From an uncultured Chitinophaga sp. (GTDB lineage: Bacteria > Bacteroidota > Bacteroidia > Chitinophagales > Chitinophagaceae), in contig NZ_CALNBI010000423.1 in NCBI RefSeq assembly GCF_937874145.1, positions 1-7,310 of the forward strand: a stretch of 7,310 nucleotides of DNA, read 5' to 3'. The position numbers and the translations under genes were made by a program. The notes below the pieces were generated by a model. It saw nothing but the letters and a program-made list of their open reading frames with translations, made no database searches and was not told the origin of the DNA. Below, in pieces: positions 1-6,117 of this stretch (the first letter of the stretch is position 1; each line of letters begins with the position of its first letter).

Positions 1-414
1 CCCGGAATTCCTGGTGAAGGAATACCCCGCCGAAATATTGCCCTGCACCTGGCGGAAGAGCCCGGCCCGGAAATATTGCAGGGTATAGACATCCAGGAGG
101 CTGATTTCCTGGCCCATCATCCGGATGTAGCCGCTTTGTTCGGAGGCCAGCACTTTACCGAAGAACATTTCGCCTTCCAGGGTTTCCACTTTGAAGTCGT
201 GGACCCTGGCCGAGAGGGTTTTGATGTTATGCCGCCGGATATTGAGTACCGCCGAGCCGTTGGCCTTGAATTGCACCAGCCCCACGCTGATGCTCCGCAG
301 CTCCCCGATGATTCGGGTGCCGTTGACCATCCAGAGCGTGTCGATCCTGGTCTGGGAAAGCGCCGGAAGGTGCAGCAAGAGGATAAAGGCGGCGATGATA
401 TGTAAGCGGGTCAG
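1..414 (-). CDS. DUF481-like exported outer-membrane protein, 5' part only (runs off left edge)
   Basis: The minus strand is open from position 1 up to adjacent in-frame TAA and TAG stops near 430, giving 138 residues without a stop. The product begins with a hydrophobic segment ending LPALSQ (residues about 4-21), a good signal peptide. Two similar beta-rich stretches follow: WMVNGTRIIGELRSIS at about 29-44 and TLEGEMFFGKVLASEQSGY at about 75-93. Then comes GNISAGYSFTRNSG at the window edge. A small beta domain with an 'NGTRIIGEL'-type motif followed by a barrel-like 'SAGYSFT' strand is the layout I know from DUF481 (YdiY-like) outer-membrane proteins, so an outer-membrane location is inferred. 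No ATG, GTG or TTG lies between the stops and the signal peptide. I placed the start at CTG (412-414), giving MTRLHIIAAFILLL. The first ATG (328-330) would remove the signal peptide. Family assignment is moderately sure; the start is uncertain. Confidence 0.68.
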   Translation of the reverse strand, partial: MTRLHIIAAFILLLHLPALSQTRIDTLWMVNGTRIIGELRSISVGLVQFKANGSAVLNIRRHNIKTLSARVHDFKVETLEGEMFFGKVLASEQSGYIRMMGQEISLLDVYTLQYFRAGLFRQVQGNISAGYSFTRNSG

Positions 415-477
415 GATATTGAACGGTTTGTACTATTACAAGCAGGCTGCGGTAAATGTTCAGGGACAATGCGTTGG

Positions 478-512
478 AAAAAGAAAGGCGGCGCCCTTCA
501 AAAGGCGCCGCC
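478..512 (-). terminator. Intrinsic terminator of the 85-residue gene
   Basis: A perfect 9-bp GC-only stem (487-495 with 504-512) encloses an 8-nt loop. On the minus strand it is followed directly by TTTCTTTTT (486-478). It lies about 45 nt after the TGA of the 557-814 gene and before the DUF481-like gene, so the two are probably separate transcription units. Read on the plus strand there is no T-run. Confidence 0.85.
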
Positions 513-556
513 ATATTTCAGCAGGTAATATCTTGTATTCGGTATTCGGAAAAAAA

Positions 557-814
557 TCAGTAATAAGCGGGCTCTTCTCCCCGCAGCGTGCATTCGATCT
601 GGTGTTTGACAGGTGCGCTGAAACCTTCCAGTTCGATATTGGGCCGCTCGTCGAGGCAAATACGGATCTTCCCGTTCTCCCTCACCATCACTTCCTCAAT
701 CGGCTCCAGCAATGCGAAAAGCATACGGCGGCCGCTTTCTGCGATCTGGTTCATAATGGAATCCTCCAGGTTAATGAACTCGCGGTTTTTGTAAGAATAA
801 GATACTGTAACCAT
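557..814 (-). CDS. Small soluble protein of unknown family, 85 residues
   Basis: I do not recognise this protein. The ATG at 812-814 gives MVTVSYSYKNREF..., ending GEEPAYY and TGA. A TTG two codons upstream (820) is also possible but less likely. There is no signal peptide or membrane segment. From the residue pattern I expect a beta strand (VTVSYSY, 2-8), a long amphipathic helix (about 15-45, EDSIMNQIAESGRRMLFALLEPIEEVMV) and a beta hairpin (NGKIRICLDERPNIELEGF). The charge is acidic overall. It is a stand-alone gene with its own promoter candidate and terminator, and a strong dyad covers the promoter, so regulated expression is likely. Codon use and GC content resemble the neighbours, and the reading is free of breaks. 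The clear regulatory frame and compact fold-like pattern make it a real gene rather than a shadow, but the function is unknown. Confidence 0.75.
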   Translation of the reverse strand: MVTVSYSYKNREFINLEDSIMNQIAESGRRMLFALLEPIEEVMVRENGKIRICLDERPNIELEGFSAPVKHQIECTLRGEEPAYY

Positions 815-830
815 TTGCAAAGTTTTTCAA

Positions 831-849
831 TAGGACTATATCAGTCCTA
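831..849. promoter_or_regulatory. Perfect dyad TAGGACT-N5-AGTCCTA, likely repressor operator
   Basis: The arms TAGGACT (831-837) and AGTCCTA (843-849) are exact reverse complements with a 5-bp spacer. The dyad sits 17 nt upstream of the ATG of the 557-814 gene and overlaps the end of its -7 box and the predicted transcript start, the usual place for a repressor site. It lacks a loop and T-run typical of a terminator. The regulator is not in the window. The GACT/AGTC half-sites would suit a small winged-helix dimer, but that is speculation. Confidence 0.6.
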
Positions 850-877
850 AAAATACGACAAATTATAAATTGTCAAA
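848..877 (-). promoter_or_regulatory. Candidate Bacteroidota-type promoter for the 85-residue gene
   Basis: Read on the minus strand, TTTG (877-874) is followed after 18 nt by TATTTTTA (855-848), which matches TAnnTTTG in 7 of 8 positions. This predicts a transcript start near 841-843 and a leader of about 27 nt before the ATG at 814. The stretch is AT-rich within a GC-rich window. The call rests on pattern only. Confidence 0.5.
857..874. promoter_or_regulatory. AT-rich imperfect dyad GACAAATTATAAATTGTC
   Basis: Eight of nine base pairs of this 18-bp sequence are symmetric (one A/A mismatch). It fills the spacer of the promoter candidate for the 557-814 gene, 7 bp from the other dyad. It could be a second protein-binding site. 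An AT-rich palindrome can also arise by chance. Confidence 0.35.
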
Positions 878-1068
878 ATTTTACATGAATAATTTCTATA
901 AAAGTCATACATATAGGAGGTACGTACAACCACGTAACTGCTCAAATGCGGAATTTAACAGTCGATATGCCAGAACCGTGCCGGTAATTGCCGTTTAGCA
1001 TAAATGCCCGCGGCGGTTCTGCCCGGAACCCTTATTTTTATGTCCTTATCATTACCTCAAACCCGTAT

Positions 1069-3243
1069 ATGCAGTCTATCCGTTACTTTTTATTGATTTG
1101 CCTCCTCATGGCCGGCGCCTCCGCCCATGCGCAGGACGTACAATGGAACAAGGCCGGCGACGCCTTCTACCTCGAAAACGACGGCAACATCGTTTCCATC
1201 CGCCTGCCATCGAAAGAACAAAGCACCCTCATCACCGCATCCGCCCTCAGGCCCCCCGGCACCAACAGGCGACTGGACATCAAAAACTACCAGTTTTCAC
1301 CCGACGAAAAGCAGGCCCTCATCTTCACCAACGCCAAACGCGTATGGCGTTACGAAACCCGCGGCGATTACTGGCACCTGGATATCGCGTCCGGCCAGCT
1401 GCGCCAGCTCGGGAAAGGCCTGCCCGCATCCTCGCTCATGTTCGCCAAATTCTCACCCGACGGAAAGAAGGCCGCCTATGTGAGCGGGCATAACATCTAC
1501 GCCGAAGACCTCGACACCGGCAAGATCGAACAGCTCACCCAGGACGGCGACCGCCGCCTGATCAACGGCACGTTCGACTGGGTATATGAAGAAGAATTTG
1601 GCTGCCGCGACGGTTTCCGCTGGAGCCCCGACAGCAGGAGCATCGCCTACTGGCAAATCGATGCCCGCCAGATCCGGGACTTCCTCATGATCAACAACAC
1701 CGACTCGATCTATTCCTTCAACGTACCTGTAGAATATCCCAAAGTAGGAGAGAGCCCTTCACCCTGTAAAGTAGGCGTGGTGAGCCTGGCTTCCAAAAAG
1801 ACTACCTGGATGCAGGTACCCGGCGATCCCCGCCAGCACTACATCCCGCGGATGGAATGGGTGCCCGGTAAACAGGAGCTCATCATCCAGCAGCTGAACC
1901 GCAAACAGAACAGCTCCAAAATCATGCTGCTCCAGCCCGCCACCGGCACGGCAAAAACCATCAAGTCCGAAACCGACGACGCCTGGATAGACGTGAAATC
2001 GTATTGGGATGATGGCGATATCACCGGCTGGGACTGGCTGGAAACCAATAAAGCGTTCGTATGGGTAAGCGAAAAGGACGGCTGGCGCCATCTCTACCGC
2101 ATCTCTGCCGACGGCTCCAAAGAAACCCTGCTCACTCCGGGCAACATGGACGTGATCAGAATCGCCCGGATCGATGAAGCCGGCGGCAAGATCTACTTCC
2201 TGGCATCGCCCGACAATGCCACGCAGCAATACCTCTACCAGGCGCCCCTCAGCGGAGGCCCCGCCACGCGGGTTACGCCCGTCGGCCAGCCCGGCACGCA
2301 CGACTACAACATCGCGCCCGGCGGTAAATTCGCGCTACACTCTTTCAACAGCCACCGGCAGCATCCCGACCAGGAAATCGTGACCCTGCCCGCCCACCAG
2401 GGCCTCAGCGACAAGGATTTCTCCTCCGCCTCCAAACCCGTTCCCGGCAGGGGCCACGCGCTGCGCTTCTTCCAGGTGACCACGGCGGATAACGTAACGC
2501 TCGACGGATGGATGCAACTCCCGTCGAATTTCGATTCCACCAAAAAATACCCCGTAGTGTTTTACGTGTATGGCGAACCCGCATCCTGCACGGTGAAAGA
2601 CAGCTGGGGCAACGGCGTCAATCCCCTGTACGCCGGTAATATGGCTGCCGACGGGTATATCTACATCTCGCTCGACAACCGTGGCACGCCCGCGCCCAAA
2701 GGCCGTACCTGGCGCAAGAGTATTTATGGCAAAGTGGGCATCCTGAACGCCCGCGACCAGGCCATGGCCGCCACCGAAATCCTCAAATGGAATTACGTCG
2801 ACAAAGAGCGCGTGGCAGTCTGGGGCTGGAGCGGCGGCGGTTCGATGACGCTGAACCTGCTCTGCCAGTACCCCGAGATCTATAAAACCGGGATCTCCAT
2901 CGCGGCGGTCACCAACCAGCTCACTTATGACAACATCTACCAGGAAAGATATATGGGGCTTCCGCAGGAAGACCGTGCAGCCTTTATCGCCGGTTCTCCC
3001 ATCACCTACGTAAAAAACCTGCGCGGTAAGCTGCTCTATATTCACGGCACGGGCGACGATAACGTGCATTACCAGAACGCGGAAATGCTCATCAACGAAC
3101 TGGTGAAACACAAAAAAATGTTCCGCCTCATGAGCTATCCCAACCGCTCGCATGGTATTTACGAAGGCGAAGGCACTTCCGAACACCTGTCTGCCACCTA
3201 CACTGAATTTCTCCGGGAAAATTGTCCTCCCGGCGCACGATAA
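1069..3243 (+). CDS. Dipeptidyl peptidase IV (S9B prolyl peptidase), exported
   Basis: A serine exopeptidase that removes N-terminal dipeptides, typically Xaa-Pro, from peptides in the periplasm; it probably supports peptide use. ATG at 1069 gives 724 residues (usual DPP4 size) with a signal peptide MQSIRYFLLICLLMAG..., likely cut after AHA (21). A TTG at 988 would add 27 residues and bury the signal, so I reject it. The N-terminal beta-propeller carries DWVYEEE (170-176); Glu175-Glu176 match human Glu205-Glu206, which hold the substrate N-terminus. The C-terminal alpha/beta-hydrolase domain has Tyr501 (oxyanion hole, human Tyr547), nucleophile Ser588 in GWSGGGS, Asp663 in HGTGDDNVHY, and His695 in NRSHGIYEG. 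Tyr620 and Tyr624 in TYDNIYQERYMGLP match S1-pocket Tyr662 and Tyr666. The residue after the nucleophile is Gly rather than the Tyr of human DPP4. It appears monocistronic and ends in its own terminator. A TATTTTTA at 1033-1040 could be its -7 box, without a clear -33 element. Confidence 0.95.
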   Translation: MQSIRYFLLICLLMAGASAHAQDVQWNKAGDAFYLENDGNIVSIRLPSKEQSTLITASALRPPGTNRRLDIKNYQFSPDEKQALIFTNAKRVWRYETRGDYWHLDIASGQLRQLGKGLPASSLMFAKFSPDGKKAAYVSGHNIYAEDLDTGKIEQLTQDGDRRLINGTFDWVYEEEFGCRDGFRWSPDSRSIAYWQIDARQIRDFLMINNTDSIYSFNVPVEYPKVGESPSPCKVGVVSLASKKTTWMQVPGDPRQHYIPRMEWVPGKQELIIQQLNRKQNSSKIMLLQPATGTAKTIKSETDDAWIDVKSYWDDGDITGWDWLETNKAFVWVSEKDGWRHLYRISADGSKETLLTPGNMDVIRIARIDEAGGKIYFLASPDNATQQYLYQAPLSGGPATRVTPVGQPGTHDYNIAPGGKFALHSFNSHRQHPDQEIVTLPAHQGLSDKDFSSASKPVPGRGHALRFFQVTTADNVTLDGWMQLPSNFDSTKKYPVVFYVYGEPASCTVKDSWGNGVNPLYAGNMAADGYIYISLDNRGTPAPKGRTWRKSIYGKVGILNARDQAMAATEILKWNYVDKERVAVWGWSGGGSMTLNLLCQYPEIYKTGISIAAVTNQLTYDNIYQERYMGLPQEDRAAFIAGSPITYVKNLRGKLLYIHGTGDDNVHYQNAEMLINELVKHKKMFRLMSYPNRSHGIYEGEGTSEHLSATYTEFLRENCPPGAR

Positions 3244-3256
3244 CCGCTTTCTGACG

Positions 3257-3296
3257 AAAATCACCTGTCCATAACCGGCAGGTGATTTTTCTTTTT
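3257..3296 (+). terminator. Intrinsic terminator after the DPP4 gene
   Basis: An 11-bp perfect stem (3257-3267 AAAATCACCTG with 3279-3289) and an 11-nt loop run into TTTTTCTTTTT. It starts 13 nt after the DPP4 stop codon. Confidence 0.88.
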
Positions 3297-3317
3297 CGGA
3301 GATAACCGTTTAATTTG
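3288..3317 (+). promoter_or_regulatory. Weak promoter candidate for the four-helix membrane protein
   Basis: TTAATTTG (3310-3317) matches TAnnTTTG in 7 of 8 positions and lies 22 nt before the ATG. The -33 position falls in the T-run of the preceding terminator (TTTC, 18-nt spacer), so terminator and promoter would share bases. Confidence 0.33.
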
Positions 3318-3339
3318 CGGGCTAATTACAAACCGGAAC

Positions 3340-3735
3340 ATGTCTAAAACCGCAATCACGGGCCTGGTGGCCATCATTATCGTTATCATCGGCACTTTCC
3401 TCCCCTGGGTGAGCATTATCACCGGCGGGCAGGAACTTGTATTTACCGGGCTGAAAACCGAAGGTTCCAGCTTCGGGGAGCCGGGCAAACTAAGCATTTT
3501 CGTGGCGGTACTGACCGGCATCCTGTTCCTTATCCCGAAAGACTGGTCGCCCAAAATCAACCTTTTCACCAGCGCTTTCCTCGTAGCCTGGACGTTCCGC
3601 AACCTGCTGCTGTATTCCCGCTGCGAAATGGGCATCTGCCCCGAACAGAAGGCCGGGCTCTACATTTGCCTCATCGGGGCCATCGCCGCATTTATCTGCG
3701 TGCTGATGCACCGGCGGACTTTCGTCAAAAAGTAA
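3340..3735 (+). CDS. Small four-helix inner-membrane protein of unknown function
   Basis: The 131-residue product starts at ATG 3340 (MSKTAITGLVAIIIV). It has four hydrophobic segments at about 5-24, 49-66, 73-92 and 104-123, and a basic tail (HRRTFVKK), which suggests an inner-membrane protein with the C-terminus in the cytoplasm. The first helix ends in FLPWVSI, a motif seen in many small uncharacterised membrane proteins, followed by a polar loop (about 28-48) with GLKTEG. Cys95 and Cys100 (CEMGIC) lie between helices 3 and 4. By the positive C-terminal end this loop would face the periplasm, so a disulfide is possible. I see no catalytic motif. It is separated from DPP4 by a terminator and ends at the shared bidirectional terminator, so it looks monocistronic. 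The hydrophobic pattern makes it a real gene; the function is unknown. Confidence 0.85.
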   Translation: MSKTAITGLVAIIIVIIGTFLPWVSIITGGQELVFTGLKTEGSSFGEPGKLSIFVAVLTGILFLIPKDWSPKINLFTSAFLVAWTFRNLLLYSRCEMGICPEQKAGLYICLIGAIAAFICVLMHRRTFVKK

Positions 3736-3750
3736 ACGTCACTTACCGAC

Positions 3751-3796
3751 ATAAAACAGCCGGCGCGGGAAACTCCTGCGCCGGCTGTTGCTTTAT
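3751..3796. terminator. Bidirectional intrinsic terminator between convergent genes
   Basis: A perfect 12-bp stem (AACAGCCGGCGC 3755-3766 with 3778-3789) encloses an 11-nt loop. On the minus strand it runs into TTTTAT, a reasonable T-run for the operon ending at 3807. On the plus strand the tail GCTTTAT is weaker but probably enough for the 3340-3735 gene. Confidence 0.82.
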
Positions 3797-3806
3797 GCGA
3801 AATTGA

Positions 3807-4442
3807 TTAAATCACCGAACTGATAAGGTAAGACGCCAGTACGACCACGCTCCCCGTCAACAGGTACCGCATGGTCAGCCCCACGAGCCGTTGCCCGGTG
3901 ATGCGGGACTTCACCCAGCCAAACGCGACCAAAGCTAAAATGCTGATTACAAGGCTCGTACGCCCTGCTACCGAAAAATCTTCCTGCATCAGGAAGGGCA
4001 CGAAGGCGATAAGCCCGCCGAGGAGAAAGAAGCCTCCGGTCAGCAAAGTGCTGCGGATGGCATGGCGCAACCCGAAATCACGCAGCGGCACTTCTTCGGT
4101 TTGAAGGGTGGCTTCCCATTGCGCCTGGTCTTTCTGCATTTCATCGGCGATGTGCGCGATGGTGGGTGCGGAAAGGTCGAGGTTTCGGAGTTTGGCGGCT
4201 TCTTCGGGCGTCATCACGCCTTCATCTTCTTCGCCCCGGTTGGCGCGGAACACCGCGATCATCATGAGCAGGGTGGCCACGCCGAGGATGATGAGATGAA
4301 GGGTATAGAAAGCCTGCACCGTGAGATTCTTGGAATACAGGATCTGCGTGGTGAAGAGCAGCAGCAGCACACCGTCGGGGAACCCGATCATGAGGTCTGT
4401 CTGCCAGCCCGAACTGCGTATGGCTTTTTGCGTTTTTGTCAT
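3807..4442 (-). CDS. VIT1/CCC1-family-like membrane protein (putative Fe/Mn transporter)
   Basis: The 211-residue product has about five hydrophobic segments: 17-36, 45-66, 128-150, 160-178 and 188-209. A long acidic cytoplasmic insert (67-125, with GEEDEG, MTPEEA, DEMQKDQAQWE) lies between helices 2 and 3. This matches the VIT/CCC1 layout, where the insert is a Glu/Met-rich metal-binding domain and the protein moves Fe2+ or Mn2+ out of the cytoplasm. The C-terminal part (LLTGGFFLLGGLIAFVPFL, then GWVKSRITGQR and LLTGSVVVLASYLI) is the most family-like. In helix 1, FPDG keeps an Asp (23) comparable to the conserved Asp of VIT proteins, but the surrounding GVLLLLFTTQ lacks the usual Gly/Ala-rich pattern. 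The ATG overlaps the rocD stop as ATGA, so it is probably translationally coupled. Transport function and metal are inferred; it may be a divergent member without transport activity. Confidence 0.7.
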   Translation of the reverse strand: MTKTQKAIRSSGWQTDLMIGFPDGVLLLLFTTQILYSKNLTVQAFYTLHLIILGVATLLMMIAVFRANRGEEDEGVMTPEEAAKLRNLDLSAPTIAHIADEMQKDQAQWEATLQTEEVPLRDFGLRHAIRSTLLTGGFFLLGGLIAFVPFLMQEDFSVAGRTSLVISILALVAFGWVKSRITGQRLVGLTMRYLLTGSVVVLASYLISSVI

Positions 4443-5674
4443 GAGAGCGCTTCGAGGCTTTGCCGGATGATGCCCACGCAGTCGTTTACCTGCGCGGCGG
4501 TAATGGTGAGGGGAGGCGCGAAACGGATCTTATCGCCGTGCGTGGGCTTGGCGAGCAGTCCGTTTTCCTTCAATGCCAGGCAGAGGTCCCAGGCGGCGTC
4601 GGGATTGCTATGTTCGATTTCGATGGCGTTGAGCAATCCTTTACCGCGGATGATGCGGATGAAGGGGGATTCGATGTCGCGGAGGCCCTGGCGCAGCAGC
4701 TCGCCCATTTCACGGGCATTGTCGGCCATGTGCTCGTTGCGGAGCACTTCCAGCGCGGCCATGGCCACCTTGCAGGCCAGCGGGTTGCCGCCGTAGGTGG
4801 AGCCGTGCTCGCCAGGCTTGATGGTCAGCATCACGGCATCGTCGGCCAGTACGGCCGAAACCGGCAGCATGCCGCCGGAAAGGGCTTTGCCGAGGATGAG
4901 GATATCGGGGCGTACGTTTTCATGGTCGCAGGCGAGCATTTTACCCGTCCGGGCCAGCCCGGTCTGGATCTCGTCGGCCATAAAAAGCACGTTCGCGTCT
5001 GTGCAGTATTGCCTTACGGAAGAAAGATACCCTTCGTCGGGTACTTTTACGCCGGCTTCGCCCTGGATGGGCTCCACGAGGAAACCTGCCACGTGGGGGT
5101 CCTGCAGGGCGCGGGCCAGGGCGGGGAGGTCGTTGAAGGGGATCACTTCGTAGCCGGGCATGTACGGGCCGAAGTCGCGGCGCGCCACGGGATCCGTGCT
5201 GAAGCTCACCACATTAAGGGTGCGCCCGTGGAAGTTCTCGGAGCACACGATGATTTTCGCCTTGTTTTCAGGAATGCCTTTTACGACATAGCCCCAGCGG
5301 CGGGCGAGCTTGAGGGCGGTTTCCACGGCTTCTACACCGGAATTCACCGGCAATACGCGATCGTATCCGAAGTACCGGGTGATGTAGGCGGAATATTCGC
5401 CGAGGAGGTCGCTGTAAAAAGCGCGGGAAGTAAGGGTAAGGCGCCCGGCCTGTTCCACGAGGGCCGCCACGATTTTGGGGTGGCAGTGGCCCTGGTTCAC
5501 GGCGGAGTACCCGGAAAGAAAGTCGTAATACCGTTTCCCGTCCACGTCCCAGACATGCACGCCTTCGCCCCGGGTGAGGACCACCGGGAGCGGGTGGTAA
5601 TTGTGCGCGCCGAACTGGTCTTCGAGGTCGAGGAAATGCTGTGCCTTTTCACTGATCGTATAATTGGGTACCAT
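4439..5674 (-). CDS. rocD: Ornithine aminotransferase (ornithine-oxo-acid transaminase)
   Basis: A PLP enzyme that transfers the delta-amino group of ornithine to 2-oxoglutarate, giving glutamate 5-semialdehyde and glutamate in arginine/ornithine breakdown; cytoplasmic. The 411 residues are full family length. Diagnostic segments in order are HNYHPLPVVLTRGEGVHVWDVDG near the N-terminus, SGYSAVNQGHCHPKI, NSGVEAVETALKLARRWGY, FHGRTLNVVSFSTDP, EPIQGEAGVKVPDEGYL, ADEIQTGLARTGK (Asp234 holds the PLP pyridine nitrogen), LGKALSGGMLPVSAVL (Lys263 is the Schiff-base lysine) and GSTYGGNPLACKVA. The SAYSAVNQGH-like and QGEAGV motifs separate it from acetylornithine and GABA transaminases. I chose ATG 5674 (MVPNYTISEKAQ) over a TTG two codons upstream. 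It lies 8 nt after the ACBP gene stop and overlaps the next gene by 4 nt, so it is the middle gene of an operon. Confidence 0.95.
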   Translation of the reverse strand: MVPNYTISEKAQHFLDLEDQFGAHNYHPLPVVLTRGEGVHVWDVDGKRYYDFLSGYSAVNQGHCHPKIVAALVEQAGRLTLTSRAFYSDLLGEYSAYITRYFGYDRVLPVNSGVEAVETALKLARRWGYVVKGIPENKAKIIVCSENFHGRTLNVVSFSTDPVARRDFGPYMPGYEVIPFNDLPALARALQDPHVAGFLVEPIQGEAGVKVPDEGYLSSVRQYCTDANVLFMADEIQTGLARTGKMLACDHENVRPDILILGKALSGGMLPVSAVLADDAVMLTIKPGEHGSTYGGNPLACKVAMAALEVLRNEHMADNAREMGELLRQGLRDIESPFIRIIRGKGLLNAIEIEHSNPDAAWDLCLALKENGLLAKPTHGDKIRFAPPLTITAAQVNDCVGIIRQSLEALS

Positions 5675-5682
5675 ACTCAAAA

Positions 5683-5943
5683 TTACTTATTCTTCAGCTG
5701 ATTCACGAGATCGATATATTCCTGCATGGCCGCATCCTTCGATTTGCCTTTCAGGCCGTTCCATGCATCGTATTTTGCTTTGCCGACGAAGTCGAACATA
5801 TTGGCGGGAGGTTCCACGTTGATGTCGCCCTCTGTCGCCTGTTTGTAAAGGGAATACAGCTGCAGGAGAATGTCGTTATCCGGTTTAGCGTCAAGGGTTT
5901 TGCTGGCCGCTACGGCCGCTTCGAAAGATTGTTGCAGTGCCAT
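5683..5943 (-). CDS. Acyl-CoA-binding protein (ACBP)
   Basis: A small cytoplasmic four-helix protein that binds medium- and long-chain acyl-CoA esters. The 86 residues match the family length. The signature is complete: LYSLYKQATEGDINVEPP (29-46), then FVGKAKYDAWNGLKGKSKDAAMQEYIDLVNQL. By comparison with bovine ACBP the ligand contacts Tyr28, Lys32, Lys54 and Tyr73 correspond to Tyr30, Lys34, Lys57 and Tyr76, all present. The usual Trp after Lys54 is Tyr58 here. ATG at 5943 (MALQQSFEAAV) is the only sensible start. It is the first gene of an operon with rocD, 8 nt downstream. A TACTTTTA at 5968-5961 on the minus strand is a possible -7 box, with no convincing -33 element. Confidence 0.94.
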   Translation of the reverse strand: MALQQSFEAAVAASKTLDAKPDNDILLQLYSLYKQATEGDINVEPPANMFDFVGKAKYDAWNGLKGKSKDAAMQEYIDLVNQLKNK

Positions 5944-5998
5944 GGTCGTTATTTTAGCTTTAAAAGTAAAGAAATACGGGCAAAAGGCGGTTTGCCGC

Positions 5999-6028
5999 TT
6001 TAAAGAAGATTAAAATTTAATACCTTTG
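5999..6028 (+). promoter_or_regulatory. Promoter candidate for lepA
   Basis: TACCTTTG (6021-6028) is an exact match to the Bacteroidota -7 consensus TAnnTTTG. TTTA lies 18 nt upstream (5999-6002) as a weak -33 element. The predicted transcript start is near 6035, about 83 nt before the lepA ATG. Confidence 0.6.
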
Positions 6029-6034
6029 CGCAAA

Positions 6035-6117
6035 TAATTAATTACGGATTGTCGGCCGCGGAAAGCGAATGAATGACGCGTAGCAAGCGGTGAGATGGTT
6101 CGTAATTTGTCTTTTAT
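6035..6117 (+). other. lepA leader with a long-range stem and short upstream ORFs
   Basis: AATTACGGA (6040-6048) can pair with TTCGTAATT (6099-6107): 9 bp including one G-U, closing a loop of 50 nt. The leader contains short ATG-started ORFs: MNDA (6069-6083), MTRSKR (6073-6093) and MVRNLSFI (6095-6121). The last stops on a TGA that overlaps the lepA ATG as ATGA. I know no described leader of this form upstream of lepA; all of this could be chance in 80 nt. Confidence 0.3.

Noticed and set aside
191..850. 219-codon plus-strand frame spanning the left region
   Set aside because: It crosses the DUF481-like gene, a strong terminator hairpin and the 85-residue gene in antisense; its composition is not protein-like.
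915..985. AGGAGG followed by a 13-codon ORF at 944-985
   Set aside because: The spacing of about 23 nt is too long for a ribosome binding site, Bacteroidota rarely use such sites, and the peptide has no feature of interest.
988..1068. TTG start adding 27 residues to DPP4
   Set aside because: It would place the signal peptide internally; the ATG at 1069 begins a clean signal peptide.
2335..3264. 309-codon minus-strand frame opposite the DPP4 gene
   Set aside because: It is antisense to the catalytic domain, has no family resemblance, and runs through the DPP4 terminator region.
4460..5701. 413-codon open frame on the plus strand opposite rocD
   Set aside because: It is an antisense shadow caused by GC-biased third codon positions: no recognisable family, His/Gly/Val-rich composition, and the minus strand is clearly ornithine aminotransferase.
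5984..6001. Hairpin AAAGGCGG-TTTG-CCGCTTT between the divergent ACBP and lepA genes
   Set aside because: It is a short stem with a bulged G, no transcript would need to end there, and there is no supporting T-run on the plus strand; probably incidental.
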